A DNA stretch of 53,493 bases from an uncultured Lachnospiraceae bacterium (GTDB lineage: Bacteria; Bacillota; Clostridia; Lachnospirales; Lachnospiraceae). Made by a program: the position numbers and the translations under genes. The DNA is taken from the NCBI GenBank assembly GCA_934339135.1, contig CAKRHP010000019.1, positions 1-53,493 on the forward strand, written 5' to 3'. Position 1 is the stretch's first letter. Every line of letters starts with the position of its first letter. The notes below the pieces were generated by a model. It saw only the letters and a list, made by a program, of their open reading frames with translations, did no database searches and was not told where the DNA came from. Of the stretch, positions 33,924 through 44,021 are shown piece by piece.

Positions 33924-35651
33924 TTATCCCAGCACTTCCTCGATATGCTCCTGATTCTTATCTGCTTCCGGATCATCCTTCAATATCGAGAATGCAATAT
34001 TGGTGGAATGGTCTGCAATACGCTCCAAACCGGATACCACATCCGTAAAGATCATACCGGCATGTGCCTGGCATTGATCACTGGTGAGACGTTCAATATG
34101 ATTGTTCTGAAGCTGGCGTTCCATATCATCAATCTCATTTTCTAAATCAAGGATCTCCTGCAGATGCTCCTCGCTGTTATGGCTGAACATATTCAGTGCC
34201 AGTGACAGGATTTCACAGGTATCATCCAGCATATCCTTCAACTCATGCACAGCTTCCTCCGAGAAGGTAAGCTCCTGATCGATACACGTCTTGGCAAAAT
34301 CTGCAATATTTTCGGCGTGATCCCCGATGCGCTCAATATCATTGACTACATGAAACAGTCCGCCAAGCATCTTCCGGTCTGCTACCGGTAAAGATAAGGT
34401 GTTGATCTGCACCAGATAATTGGTGATCTCCGTGTTGAGATAATCGATCGTAATCTCTGTCTGGTATACCTCTGCAATGAGGTTTTCATCCTTATGAAGT
34501 AAGGCATCCATTGCCTTTTCCATATTTTCCTGTGCAATATTTCCCATGCGGACGATCTCACAGATACCGGTCGGTACCGCTGTGGTCGGATTATATACAT
34601 TGTGTCCGCCGATATAAGCAAGCTCCGGTGCCGTGCTTGCTGCTTCCTCCTCCTGATCCTCTCCCGGGATCAGAATGTAGGACAGTTTGATCAAAAGCGG
34701 TGACAGGAAAAAGAATACCGCCACCTGAACCACTTTAAACATAGTGTGGGTATTGGCAACCTCTCTCTGAAGGAACACATTGACACCATTGACCATCTGA
34801 TCCGGCTGTGTACAGGTATGCTCTGTCATAATATGAAGCAGATGCTCCACACCATTGCTGCCAAGTACCAGTACAATAAACATCAGCACAGATCCCAGCA
34901 CATTAAAGGACAAGTGAAGGCAGGCTGCTCTTTTCGCCATCTTATTTCCGGAAAGACTGGTAAGCACAGCGGAAATACAGGCTCCGATATTACATCCAAG
35001 GATCATAAAAAATACATGATGTATATCCACAACACCCTGTCCACAGAGAGCGATCAGAATACCAACTGTCGCTGACGAACTCTGCAGAATGGATGTAACT
35101 GCAAATCCAAAAAATACACATAAAAACGGGTTCGATAACTGACCCAGTGTCGAGGTAACCAGCGGCGCATCCTTGACGATACCCACAGCGGAGGACATGG
35201 TTCCCATACCGATAAACAGGATACCAAAGCCTACGATCACCTCACCAAACTTCTTAACCATAGGATGCTGCATAAACATCACCATGATCACACCCACAAG
35301 CAGGATCACCGGGGCGTATTTGGACATATCCAGAGACAGAAGCTGACCGGTTACTGTGGTACCGATATTGGCACCAAAGATCACGCCGATTGCCTGTGAA
35401 AGATTCATCAGACCGGCATTTACGAAGCTGACCACCATTACGGTTGCTGCATTGGACGACTGGATCACTCCGGTAAAGATAATACCCACGATCAACGCGG
35501 AAAATCTCGTCTTTGTCAATGTCTCCAAGATGCCACGCATTTTATCGCCGGCTACCTTCTGAAGACCATCACCCATCAGTTTCATTCCATAAAGGAACAT
35601 GCCGAGTCCGGCAATGACATTCAATATCGCTGTAGAATACTCTGCACTCAT
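33924..35651 (-). CDS. Na/Pi cotransporter family protein with PhoU-like domain
   Basis: The 575-residue protein has an N-terminal NptA/Na-Pi cotransporter II membrane domain (about 8-320), with the inverted-repeat motifs GVIQSSNAATVMVVSFV and ILQSSSATVGILIA carrying the QSS signature. A C-terminal PhoU-like helical domain (about 365-550) follows. It probably imports phosphate with sodium. ATG 35651 (MSAEYSTAIL) has GAGG 7 bases upstream. It is monocistronic between a promoter at 35741-35769 and the terminator at 33799. Confidence 0.92.
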   Translation of the reverse strand: MSAEYSTAILNVIAGLGMFLYGMKLMGDGLQKVAGDKMRGILETLTKTRFSALIVGIIFTGVIQSSNAATVMVVSFVNAGLMNLSQAIGVIFGANIGTTVTGQLLSLDMSKYAPVILLVGVIMVMFMQHPMVKKFGEVIVGFGILFIGMGTMSSAVGIVKDAPLVTSTLGQLSNPFLCVFFGFAVTSILQSSSATVGILIALCGQGVVDIHHVFFMILGCNIGACISAVLTSLSGNKMAKRAACLHLSFNVLGSVLMFIVLVLGSNGVEHLLHIMTEHTCTQPDQMVNGVNVFLQREVANTHTMFKVVQVAVFFFLSPLLIKLSYILIPGEDQEEEAASTAPELAYIGGHNVYNPTTAVPTGICEIVRMGNIAQENMEKAMDALLHKDENLIAEVYQTEITIDYLNTEITNYLVQINTLSLPVADRKMLGGLFHVVNDIERIGDHAENIADFAKTCIDQELTFSEEAVHELKDMLDDTCEILSLALNMFSHNSEEHLQEILDLENEIDDMERQLQNNHIERLTSDQCQAHAGMIFTDVVSGLERIADHSTNIAFSILKDDPEADKNQEHIEEVLG

Positions 35652-35740
35652 CTTTTGACCTCTCTCTCTGTACAATCTCCCCGGCCATGGATTTTATTTT
35701 TGGCCTGTACATATTTACACACATTATTTTTCCCTTAACT

Positions 35741-35769
35741 ATGTTAAACGATTCTTACAAAAGATACAA
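35741..35769 (-). promoter_or_regulatory. promoter of the Na/Pi cotransporter gene
   Basis: Minus-strand TTGTAT (35764-35769), 17 bp, TAACAT (35741-35746), in the divergent region shared with the MocR gene. Confidence 0.6.
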
Positions 35770-35819
35770 GCAGATTTTACATATTTTACATATTTTTTAC
35801 ACATCGTTTTTATTTTCTA

Positions 35820-35847
35820 TTGTTTGATTCTCCCCTTAAAATATGAT
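35820..35847 (+). promoter_or_regulatory. promoter of the MocR-type gene
   Basis: TTGTTT (35820-35825), 16 bp, TATGAT (35842-35847). A TATGTAAAA-like A/T repeat lies just upstream (35778-35800). Confidence 0.5.
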
Positions 35848-35883
35848 ATCATTCGTTTAAACATATCTTCGGGAGGAACAAAT

Positions 35884-37350
35884 ATGCTGTCATTTCATTT
35901 AGAGCCTGGCTCCGGCACACCACTTTACAATCAGATCTATGAACAGATCCGGGCACGGATCCTGCAGGGAGAACTTCCGACAGCCGCCAAACTGCCTTCA
36001 ACCCGCAGTCTCGCCGCTAATCTTGGTGTCAGCAGAAATACTATTGATACGGCTTATTACCAGCTCCAGTCAGAGGGATATATTGACTCCGCTCCCAAAA
36101 GTGGCTTTTACGTCTGTGATATCACGCCCACAGACTATCGGCATCAGCCGGAACTTCCTGTCATTCCATCACCACAATCTCGGGATATCAATATCACCCC
36201 TTCCGCACCAGCTGATGTCTCTTCGGAGTACCTCTACGATTTTGACCCTTATTCTATTGATATCAGCCATTTCCCTTTTTCGGTCTGGAGACGTCTTTCC
36301 AGACAAGTTCTGACCGAGGAGCCGTCTCTTTTTCTGCTAGGCGATAACGACGGGGATTCCCCTCTGCGGGATGCTGTCTGCAGTTACGTCCGTATATCAC
36401 GCCAGGTTTCCTGCACACCGGATCAGATTATTGTGGGTGCCGGTGTGGATTATCTGCTGCAGATGCTGTCACTGGTTTTTCGCTCCCTCCATATGGATCA
36501 TATTACATTGGAATCTCCCGGATATACCCAGGCAGCACATATCTTTCACAATAACGGACTGGCCATTTCTCCCGGAACACTGGACAAAAACGGACTGACA
36601 ACGGATTCCATCTCTCCTTTAAGCTCCCTTGTCTATGTCACACCGTCCCATCAGTTTCCCATGGGAACCGTCATGCCATATGGCCGTCGCATGGAACTGC
36701 TTGGCTGGGCAAAATCATCCCCGGACCGTTATATCATTGAGGATGATCACGACAGCGAATTCCGCTATCGCGGTAAACCGATTCCTGCCATGCAGGGTCT
36801 GGACAGCAGGCGGGTGATTTACATCGGAACCTTCTCCAAAGCGATCACACCGGCGATCCGCGTGGGCTACATGATCCTTCCTCCCGACCTGCTTGAACAA
36901 TACCGGCTCATCTGTGGACACTACTCCTGCACGGTATCCCGTGTGGATCAGGCAATCCTGACCCATTTTATCCGGGACGGATATTTTGAAAAGCATGTCA
37001 ACCGTATGCGAAAGCTCTACCGGAACAAACACGATCTGGTGCTTGACTGCCTGCAGCCGCTGATCCAAAAATATCATTTAAAACTTCAGGGAGAGCATGC
37101 CGGAATGCATGTCACAATCTGTCTCCCAGACAATATCTCCGAGACAAAGCTGATTGAAACCGCCCGCTGTTATGGTATCCATCTGTATGGTATCCGGGAT
37201 CATTATCTGCCGGATCATATTCCTGCCCACCCGGAGGAGGCAATCCTGCTGGGCTATGCCGGTCTCACAGAGGACGAAATCAAAAAAGGCATCCATCAAT
37301 TGATGGACACCCATATTTTCTCTGCCTTTGCCTTATCCCGTGACATCTGA
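35884..37350 (+). CDS. MocR/PdxR family GntR-type regulator with aminotransferase domain
   Basis: The 488-residue protein has a GntR winged helix (1-78: GTPLYNQIYEQIRARILQGE, LPSTRSLAANLGVSRNTI) joined to a fold-type I aminotransferase-like domain (about 120-488) with the PLP lysine Lys319 in GTFSKAITPAIRVGY. MocR regulators sense PLP or amino compounds such as GABA; the target here is unknown and no PLP synthesis gene is adjacent. ATG 35884 has GGGAGG 7 bases upstream. Its last 55 bases overlap the convergent ribF. Confidence 0.92.
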   Translation: MLSFHLEPGSGTPLYNQIYEQIRARILQGELPTAAKLPSTRSLAANLGVSRNTIDTAYYQLQSEGYIDSAPKSGFYVCDITPTDYRHQPELPVIPSPQSRDINITPSAPADVSSEYLYDFDPYSIDISHFPFSVWRRLSRQVLTEEPSLFLLGDNDGDSPLRDAVCSYVRISRQVSCTPDQIIVGAGVDYLLQMLSLVFRSLHMDHITLESPGYTQAAHIFHNNGLAISPGTLDKNGLTTDSISPLSSLVYVTPSHQFPMGTVMPYGRRMELLGWAKSSPDRYIIEDDHDSEFRYRGKPIPAMQGLDSRRVIYIGTFSKAITPAIRVGYMILPPDLLEQYRLICGHYSCTVSRVDQAILTHFIRDGYFEKHVNRMRKLYRNKHDLVLDCLQPLIQKYHLKLQGEHAGMHVTICLPDNISETKLIETARCYGIHLYGIRDHYLPDHIPAHPEEAILLGYAGLTEDEIKKGIHQLMDTHIFSAFALSRDI

Positions 37351-38186
37351 GCTTTCAACTCCTCCAGACTGTCAAACCGCTGTTCTGGACGCAGAAATTC
37401 AAGAAAATAAACAGTTATCTGTTTGCCGTACAGATTTCCGTCAAAATGAAGCAGCGTCGTCTCCACATTGGCACGATCCGCACCGATCGTCGGTTTAACC
37501 CCAACATTGGTCACGCCTCCATAAACCTTCCCATCTGCTTCTACTCTCGTGGCATAAACACCATATGCCGGCAAAAGCTTCTGCTCCCCCGGTAGCAGAT
37601 TCGCCGTTGGCATTCCAATGGTTCTTCCCAGGGCATTTCCATGCACTACCTCTCCACGGACAAAATAGGGATCTCCCAAAAGACGATTTGCCTTCTCGAT
37701 CCTTCCCTGTGCAAGCTCCCCGCGGATCCTTGTGCTGCTGATCACTTCTCCGTCTTCCTTTATCTTTGGAAACACACACAGTTCATAACCATACTGCGGC
37801 GCATACTTTGACAGCATGTCCACATCTCCCCGCCGATCCTTTCCAAAATGAAAATCCTCTCCGACACAGATCAGCTTTGCATCCATCCGTTCCACCAGCA
37901 TCTCCCGGATAAATGTCTCCGGAGTCATAGATCTTGTTTTCTCACTAAACGGAAATAATACCTCCCGCTCTACTCCCAAACGTTCCAAAAGGCTTCTTTT
38001 TTCTTCTTCCAGATAAATCTGCTTTCCATTCAAAATGCCATCGAAGGTAAACACCGTCGCATAAAGCTTCGGAGGCTCCAGGATCCTGTCCAGCAAAAGG
38101 CGATGCCCCCGGTGAAAGCCATCAAACTTTCCCAGAGACACCGCACTGTTTTCTATTTTAAAATCAAGACCTTTTATGATTTTCAT
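37296..38186 (-). CDS. ribF: bifunctional riboflavin kinase/FAD synthetase
   Basis: It makes FMN and FAD. The 296 residues have an N-terminal nucleotidyltransferase domain (SLGKFDGFHRGHRLLL near 17, SSTRIRGELAQG near 149) and a C-terminal flavokinase domain (GRTIGMPTANLL near 187). It is the last gene of the infB-rbfA-nrnA-truB block, 24 bases after truB. The 3' end overlaps the MocR gene by 55 bases tail to tail, with no terminator between them. Confidence 0.95.
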   Translation of the reverse strand: MKIIKGLDFKIENSAVSLGKFDGFHRGHRLLLDRILEPPKLYATVFTFDGILNGKQIYLEEEKRSLLERLGVEREVLFPFSEKTRSMTPETFIREMLVERMDAKLICVGEDFHFGKDRRGDVDMLSKYAPQYGYELCVFPKIKEDGEVISSTRIRGELAQGRIEKANRLLGDPYFVRGEVVHGNALGRTIGMPTANLLPGEQKLLPAYGVYATRVEADGKVYGGVTNVGVKPTIGADRANVETTLLHFDGNLYGKQITVYFLEFLRPEQRFDSLEELKAQMSRDKAKAEKIWVSIN

Positions 38187-38210
38187 AATAATCTGTCCCT
38201 TTCACCGCCT

Positions 38211-39131
38211 CTAAAACATCTTGCGTACCCGGAGATCTCTGTCCCCTTTTTGGTACACTGCCTTAAAGCAGCCATTTTCGTCATATACCAGAAACTCCTG
38301 CCCTTCCGTCAGATCCCGAAGACCGGTCGTATTTGCTCTTTTCGGATAGTCCCGCAAAAAAAACTCAAGCAACGGATTTCCATTGGAGAGCTTCACCGCA
38401 AATTCCTCCCTGACCTGAAATGCCGGATATTCCGGAAAAAGTGCATCCACCGAAAGGATCTGCTGCTCCAGCTCATCATGCTTCATCAACCCTTCAATCT
38501 GTTCCAGTGTTATGGCATTTTCCAATGTAAAGATACCGACCCGTGTCCTCTGCAAAGACTCCATGGCTCCAAAACAGCTAAGCTTCTCTCCAATATCATG
38601 ACACAGTGTCCGGATATATGTTCCCTTGGAGCAGGTAACATCCATCGTAAATAATCCTTCTTTCTGTCGATACTCCACCAAATTGATGGAATAAATCCGG
38701 ATAGGCCGGGGCTTTCTCTCCACCGTCTTTCCCTCACGGGCAAGCTCATAGAGCTTTTTGCCATTGACCTTCAGTGCCGAATACATTGGCGGAACCTGTA
38801 GCTGGTCTCCCACAAAGCCCTCCAACACCTCTGTCAGGTGTTCCTGCGTCACCCCGGAATAATCTCCCTTTTTCAAAATCTCTCCGGTCATATCCTGTGT
38901 GTCCGTGCTGACTCCCAGACGGCATACTGCACGATATGTTTTGTCCTTATTGGTCAGAAGGTCGCATACCTTCGTGGCTTTCCCCAGACAAACCGGAAGC
39001 ACACCGACCGCTTCCGGATCCAGTGTGCCTGTATGACCAATCTTTTTCTGATGAAGAATCCCCCGCAGCTTGGCTACCACGTCATGGGAAGTAAATCCCT
39101 TTTCTTTATAAACATTGATAATGCCATCCAT
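38211..39131 (-). CDS. truB: tRNA pseudouridine(55) synthase
   Basis: It forms pseudouridine 55 in the T loop of tRNAs. The 306 residues contain the catalytic Asp38 in HTGTLDPEAVGVL, YRAVCRLGVSTDTQD, and a C-terminal PUA-like region (about 245-306). ATG 39131 (MDGIINVYKEKGFTSHDVV) has AGGAG 8 bases upstream; the frame extends 15 codons further without homology. Confidence 0.96.
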   Translation of the reverse strand: MDGIINVYKEKGFTSHDVVAKLRGILHQKKIGHTGTLDPEAVGVLPVCLGKATKVCDLLTNKDKTYRAVCRLGVSTDTQDMTGEILKKGDYSGVTQEHLTEVLEGFVGDQLQVPPMYSALKVNGKKLYELAREGKTVERKPRPIRIYSINLVEYRQKEGLFTMDVTCSKGTYIRTLCHDIGEKLSCFGAMESLQRTRVGIFTLENAITLEQIEGLMKHDELEQQILSVDALFPEYPAFQVREEFAVKLSNGNPLLEFFLRDYPKRANTTGLRDLTEGQEFLVYDENGCFKAVYQKGDRDLRVRKMF

Positions 39132-39196
39132 CCCGTTTTCTCCTCTATGACACTTCTGCTTTTCTATGCCGTACAAAGCGGTGTGCTATCTTGTTA

Positions 39197-40144
39197 TTAC
39201 ATCTGAAACTCGATATGTTCTGTAATATTATTGACCACATCATGCAGCGATCCCCGCATGGTGCATCCGGCCGCCTTCACATGACCACCACCGCCAAAAT
39301 AAACGGCGATCCTGCTGACATCTACAAAGGTATTGGAGCGCATACTGACCTTATATAGCTGGTCATCGATCTCCTGCAGCAGAAGTGCCACCTCTACGCC
39401 CTTCGTCACACGAAGCTGATCAATGATCCCTTCGATATCCTCGGTCTGTGCCCCGTAAAACTCCAGCATCCTCCGGGTTACCGTGGCAACGATCACACGG
39501 CCTTCCATCAGACGCATGCTGGTGAGAAGCGTTCTTCCCAAAAGCTGTGTCTGGGTATATGTCCTCTGATAAAAGCATTCATCAATATATTTCCAGAATG
39601 GAACACCCTTTTCCATCAGATTTCCTGCAATCTCCATGGTCTTTTTGGAGGTATTGGAATAACGAAAGACTCCGGTATCCATAATGATGCCAATATAAAT
39701 AGCTTCTGCGATCCGGGTATCGATCAACTCCTCCTCCATCAGTCCGTAAAGAACCTCACATGTGGAGCTGCTGCCGTCTTCCACAAAATTCTCTCCGGCA
39801 TATCCCAGATTGCTGACATGATGATCAATACATGCCGTCCGTGCGGCTGTATCAAACAAACGCTCTGCCTCTCCCAGCCGATCCTTTGTACTGCTGTCCA
39901 GTGACAGGAACAGATCCACCGGTTCCTCCGGAAGCTTTTCTACAAATATGGAATGCTCCGGATCCAGAAAACGATACACCTCCGGAACCTTTTCCACGTA
40001 GGCACCGATCTGTGCCTCCGGATAAATCTTCTTCAGATACAGATATGCAGCGACGGCTGCTCCTACGCAATCGCCATCCGGGCGGAGATGTCCTGCAATA
40101 AGAATTGTTTTTGCTCCCTGTGCAATTTCTCTTAATCCTGTCAT
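39197..40144 (-). CDS. nrnA: DHH-family phosphoesterase, NrnA-like (oligoribonuclease/pAp phosphatase)
   Basis: The 315-residue protein has the DHH domain (GHLRPDGDCVGAAVA, LFLSLDSSTKDRLG, CIDHHVSN near 124) and the DHHA1 glycine-rich motif FGGGGHVKAAG near 285. NrnA degrades nanoRNA and dephosphorylates pAp. The rbfA-nrnA-truB order is standard in Firmicutes. Confidence 0.93.
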   Translation of the reverse strand: MTGLREIAQGAKTILIAGHLRPDGDCVGAAVAAYLYLKKIYPEAQIGAYVEKVPEVYRFLDPEHSIFVEKLPEEPVDLFLSLDSSTKDRLGEAERLFDTAARTACIDHHVSNLGYAGENFVEDGSSSTCEVLYGLMEEELIDTRIAEAIYIGIIMDTGVFRYSNTSKKTMEIAGNLMEKGVPFWKYIDECFYQRTYTQTQLLGRTLLTSMRLMEGRVIVATVTRRMLEFYGAQTEDIEGIIDQLRVTKGVEVALLLQEIDDQLYKVSMRSNTFVDVSRIAVYFGGGGHVKAAGCTMRGSLHDVVNNITEHIEFQM

Positions 40145-40166
40145 CTGATAACCGCCTTCCTGCTAT

Positions 40167-40526
40167 TTACTGTTCTTCTTTTTTTAATTCGTCAATTCTC
40201 TTTGACATATTGATTCCGTACTCAATGGAATCATCCATCACAAAGGTAAGCTCCGGTGTGTTACGGAGATTCAACTGTTTTGCAAGCTGTGAACGGATAT
40301 GAGAAGAAGCACTGAGAAGCCCCTGATGGGTCTTCTCTCTGTCCTCATCATTTCCAAGTACACTGACAAATACCTTTGCAAACTTCAGATCCGGTGTAAC
40401 CTCTACGGAAATCACAGAGGTCATCGGATGAATCCTCGGATCCTTGATGTCCTGAGCAATGATCTTGCTCAGAACTCTCTGTACCTCCCCGTTCATACGG
40501 GAATATTTAATACTGTTTTTTTTCAT
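40167..40526 (-). CDS. rbfA: ribosome-binding factor A
   Basis: This 30S maturation factor of 119 residues has a KH-like fold. RMNGEVQRVLSKIIAQDIKDPRI and the FAKVFVSVLG strand are diagnostic. ATG 40526 (MKKNSIKYSRM) has GGAG 6 bases upstream; an in-frame ATG lies 12 bases before. It follows infB by 35 bases. Confidence 0.95.
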   Translation of the reverse strand: MKKNSIKYSRMNGEVQRVLSKIIAQDIKDPRIHPMTSVISVEVTPDLKFAKVFVSVLGNDEDREKTHQGLLSASSHIRSQLAKQLNLRNTPELTFVMDDSIEYGINMSKRIDELKKEEQ

Positions 40527-40561
40527 ATATAACTCCATTCTACCATAGAAGTGCTGTTACA

Positions 40562-43402
40562 CTATCTAGGCACCTCAACCATAATATAAGCCTCGATCTG
40601 GTCGCCTTCCTGAAGATCGTTGAAGTCCTGTGCAACGATACCACACTCATATCCGGCTGCCACTTCCTTCACATCGTCCTTGAAACGCTTCAGGGATGCC
40701 ATCTCGCCCTCGAAGATCTGCTCACCTTCCCGGGTAATACGAAGCTTGCTGCCTCTCTCAATCTTACCATCCAGAACATAGCTTCCTGCGATCGTACCAA
40801 CGCCGGATGCCTTGAATGTCTGACGTACCTCCAGATGTGCAATGACTTTCTCCTCGTATTCCGGATCCAGCATACCCTTCATGGCAGCTTCCACATCCTC
40901 GATCGCATCGTAAATGACACGATACAGACGCACATCGACCTTCTCGCGGTCTGCAATATCCTTTGCCGTATTGTCCGGACGTACATTAAATCCGATAATG
41001 ATTGCATTGGATGCACTTGCCAGGCTGACATCGGACTCATTGATGGCACCAACACCGGCATGGATCACACGTACTGCCACCTCTTCATTCGTAAGCTTCA
41101 ACAAGCTCTGCTTGACAGCCTCTACAGATCCCTGAACATCCGCTTTTACAATGATATTCAGCTCTTTAATATTACCTGCCTGGATCTGGGAGAACAGACC
41201 ATCCAAAGTAAGCTTTGCCTTTGTATCATCCAGAAGCTTCTCTCTGCCCTGAGCTACATAAGTCTCTGCAATATTACGTGCTTCCTTATCATTCTCAGTT
41301 GCCATAAAGATCTCACCGGCATCCGGGACATCATGAAGACCAAGAATCTCTACAGGTGTAGAAGGAAGTGCTTCTTTCACACGTCTTCCGCGGTCATCCA
41401 TCATGGCACGGATCTTACCATAAGCAGCGCCAACTGCGATGTTATCCCCGACATGAAGCGTACCCTTCTGTACCAGGATTGTCGCAACAGGACCACGTCC
41501 CTTGTCTAGCTTCGCCTCAATGACAACACCTCTTGCCAGACGGTCCGGATTTGCCTTCAGCTCCTCTACCTCTGCAGTCAGAATGATCATCTCCAGAAGC
41601 TGGTCGATCCCCTCACCGGTATGTGCGGAAACCGGTACAAATACAGTATCTCCGCCCCAGTCCTCAGCGATGAGTTCATACTCTACTAACTCCTGTTTTA
41701 CACGCTCAACATTGGCACTTGGCTTATCGATCTTGTTCACTGCAACAATGATCTGTACCCCTGCTGCCTTGGCATGGTTGATCGCCTCTACGGTCTGTGG
41801 CATAACACCATCATCCGCTGCAACAACAAGGATTGCAATATCTGTAGCCTGTGCACCACGCATACGCATGGAAGTAAATGCCTCATGTCCCGGAGTATCC
41901 AGGAATGTGATCTTCTCTCCATTGATCTCTGTCACATATGCACCGATATGCTGCGTGATTCCGCCTGCCTCACGGGAGGTGACATTTGTCTCACGGATCG
42001 CATCCAGAAGGGACGTTTTACCATGATCAACGTGTCCCATAACACAGACAACCGGCGGTCTCTTCTTCATTAAGGACTCGTCTTCTTCATCCTCCTTCAG
42101 AAGCTCTGCAACAAGATCTACTTTCTCCTCCATCTCTGCGATACAGTTATACTCCAATGCGATCTCCTCTGCCTCTTCGTAGGTGATCTGATGATTCAAT
42201 GTAACAACCTCTCCACGCATGAAAAGATTCTTGATCACAGTAGATGCCTGCACCTTCATAATGTCAGCCAGCTCTTTGATCGTCATCTTCTCCGGGAGAA
42301 CAATGTTGCGAATGCCATCCTCCGGCTCTTCCGGCTTAACAACCGGCTCCGGCTTAATAAATGCACCCTTACGGTTCGGATCCTTCTTTTTGTTCTTACG
42401 TCCGCCCGGTCCGTAAAGTGGATTATACTCCGGCTCTTCTCTGTCACGGTCTCTGCCATGCCTCTGCTTTGCACTTCTGGAGTCATTCTTGGCTCTCTGG
42501 GCTCTGGACTGCTTTACCTCCGGCTTTACTGCATCAATACCGGCAAAGGAATTGCCGCCACGGTTTCCATCACGGCGTCCGCCATTCTGGCCACCTCTGT
42601 TGTCACGGTTCTGGCCGTTTCCACGATTATCGCGGTTATAGCCGCCTTGACCATTGCCACGGTTCCGGTTGTCACGGTTATCTCTTCCTCCCTGACCATT
42701 CCGGTTATCGCGGTTGTAGCCTCCCTGGCCGTTTCCACGGTTCCGATTGTCACGGTTATCTCTTCCTCCCTGGCCATTTCCACGGTTATCGCGGTTGTCA
42801 CGGCGTCCACCGTCACGACGATCACGGTTATTATCACGATTGTCTCTTCCTCCCTGACCATTCCGGTTGTCACGACGGTTATCCTGAGATGGACGATTTT
42901 CGGAAGCAGGCTTTTTCTCCGGTGCCTTCTGTCCCGCAGAAGCTTTTTCTTCTTTCTTTGGCTCCTCCTTCTTCAATTCTTCTTTCTTTGCCTCTTTTGG
43001 TTCTTTTGAAACAACAGCCGGCTTCTCTTCCTTCTTCTCTGCCTCTTTCTCTGCTTTTGTTTCTTTCTCCGGGGCCTTCTCCGCAGGCTTTGCTTTCTGC
43101 TCTGTTTTCTCTTCTGTCTTTACAGACTCTGCCTTCTTTTCCTTTGGCTCTTTCTTTTCTTTTGTTTCCTTCTTCTCCACAGGCTCCGCCTTTACAGACT
43201 CTTCTGTCTCCTTTGCAGGTTCAGCCTTTTTGTTCTTAAATTTATTCAGAAGAAAGCTGATCGCATCATCTTCGATGCTGCTCTGGGCGCTTTTTACCTG
43301 AAATCCGTTTTCCTGAAGAAGCTTGATCAGATCCTTGCTCTTCAGGTCAGGAAATGCTCCCTGCAGACTTCTTGAAATCTCATATATCTTCATCTTTGCC
43401 AT
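40562..43402 (-). CDS. infB: translation initiation factor IF-2
   Basis: IF-2 delivers initiator tRNA to the 30S subunit. The 946 residues include an IF2_N helix bundle (1-55), a Lys/Glu-rich segment (55-165), an unusual Arg/Asn/Asp/Gly/Gln-rich segment (about 170-285), a second IF2_N domain (about 370-420) and the GTPase core with [10 protein letters not shown] near 454, DTPGHEAF and NKIDKP, then domains II-IV. The GTPase half is conventional. AGGAGG lies 12 bases before the ATG. Confidence 0.97.
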   Translation of the reverse strand: MAKMKIYEISRSLQGAFPDLKSKDLIKLLQENGFQVKSAQSSIEDDAISFLLNKFKNKKAEPAKETEESVKAEPVEKKETKEKKEPKEKKAESVKTEEKTEQKAKPAEKAPEKETKAEKEAEKKEEKPAVVSKEPKEAKKEELKKEEPKKEEKASAGQKAPEKKPASENRPSQDNRRDNRNGQGGRDNRDNNRDRRDGGRRDNRDNRGNGQGGRDNRDNRNRGNGQGGYNRDNRNGQGGRDNRDNRNRGNGQGGYNRDNRGNGQNRDNRGGQNGGRRDGNRGGNSFAGIDAVKPEVKQSRAQRAKNDSRSAKQRHGRDRDREEPEYNPLYGPGGRKNKKKDPNRKGAFIKPEPVVKPEEPEDGIRNIVLPEKMTIKELADIMKVQASTVIKNLFMRGEVVTLNHQITYEEAEEIALEYNCIAEMEEKVDLVAELLKEDEEDESLMKKRPPVVCVMGHVDHGKTSLLDAIRETNVTSREAGGITQHIGAYVTEINGEKITFLDTPGHEAFTSMRMRGAQATDIAILVVAADDGVMPQTVEAINHAKAAGVQIIVAVNKIDKPSANVERVKQELVEYELIAEDWGGDTVFVPVSAHTGEGIDQLLEMIILTAEVEELKANPDRLARGVVIEAKLDKGRGPVATILVQKGTLHVGDNIAVGAAYGKIRAMMDDRGRRVKEALPSTPVEILGLHDVPDAGEIFMATENDKEARNIAETYVAQGREKLLDDTKAKLTLDGLFSQIQAGNIKELNIIVKADVQGSVEAVKQSLLKLTNEEVAVRVIHAGVGAINESDVSLASASNAIIIGFNVRPDNTAKDIADREKVDVRLYRVIYDAIEDVEAAMKGMLDPEYEEKVIAHLEVRQTFKASGVGTIAGSYVLDGKIERGSKLRITREGEQIFEGEMASLKRFKDDVKEVAAGYECGIVAQDFNDLQEGDQIEAYIMVEVPR
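42548..42895 (-). repeat. tandem [14 protein letters not shown] coding repeats in infB
   Basis: Residues 170-285 of IF-2 are near-perfect repeats of the units [15 protein letters not shown] and [14 protein letters not shown]. Net positive and disordered, resembling RGG-type RNA-binding regions. Nearly identical DNA units make length variation between strains likely. Confidence 0.85.
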
Positions 43403-43418
43403 ATGCTACTACGACCTC

Positions 43419-43721
43419 CTAATCCATTTTCTTCATGATTGCCTGTGCAAAACCATTATCTACAACTGCCAGTGATGCTCTGAATTCCTTTCCCATGGCA
43501 TGCCCAAGATAATCTTTTGCAGCATGGATGCGAAGGGGCACCTTATAAAACTCACACATGTTCCGGAATTTCTTTTGTGTATTTTCCGAAGCATCCTCCG
43601 CTAAGATAACTAATGCAGCTTCGCCTGTCTTCACCGCCTTTTCCGTCATAAACTCTCCGCTTACGACCTTGCCGGCTTTCTGCGCCAGTCCGATCAGATT
43701 TAACACCTTATCATTCTGCAA
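43419..43721 (-). CDS. ylxQ: L7Ae/YlxQ family ribosomal-type RNA-binding protein
   Basis: This 100-residue protein of the L7Ae/L30e fold binds kink-turn RNA in related members. NDKVLNLIGLAQKAGKVVSGE and ALVILAEDASENTQKKF are diagnostic. It probably starts at TTG 43721, which lies inside the end of ylxR with AAGGAG 10 bases upstream, so it is translationally coupled; the open frame extends to 43760 without homology. Confidence 0.9.
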   Translation of the reverse strand: MQNDKVLNLIGLAQKAGKVVSGEFMTEKAVKTGEAALVILAEDASENTQKKFRNMCEFYKVPLRIHAAKDYLGHAMGKEFRASLAVVDNGFAQAIMKKMD

Positions 43722-44001
43722 TGTTATCCATCTCCTTTTCCAGTTCCTCATATATCTCATCGGGAATAACCGTCTTCAGGGAACGTTCCAGTGATTTCCG
43801 TCTGCGCGCCTGGCGAAGGCATTCCGTAGAATTACATATATATGCACCACGTCCGTTTTTCTTGCCTGTCAGATCGATCATGATCTGATCCTCCGGAGTT
43901 TTTATGATGCGTACCAGTTCCTTTTTCTCTTTTCTCTCACCGCATCCGGTGCATTGACGCAGCGGCACCTTGCGGGGACGGACACTACTTTTGTCTCCCA
44001 T
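43711..44001 (-). CDS. ylxR: YlxR family RNA-binding protein (DUF448)
   Basis: The 96-residue protein has the family motif PLRQCTGCGERKEKKELVRI near the start and GRGAYICNSTECLRQA in the middle. YlxR proteins bind nucleic acid; a role as a RNase P or transcription modulator has been proposed. It lies between nusA and ylxQ as in other Firmicutes and overlaps ylxQ by 11 bases. Confidence 0.93.
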   Translation of the reverse strand: MGDKSSVRPRKVPLRQCTGCGERKEKKELVRIIKTPEDQIMIDLTGKKNGRGAYICNSTECLRQARRRKSLERSLKTVIPDEIYEELEKEMDNIAE

Positions 44002-44021
44002 GGACTCACTTCCTTTTCTGA

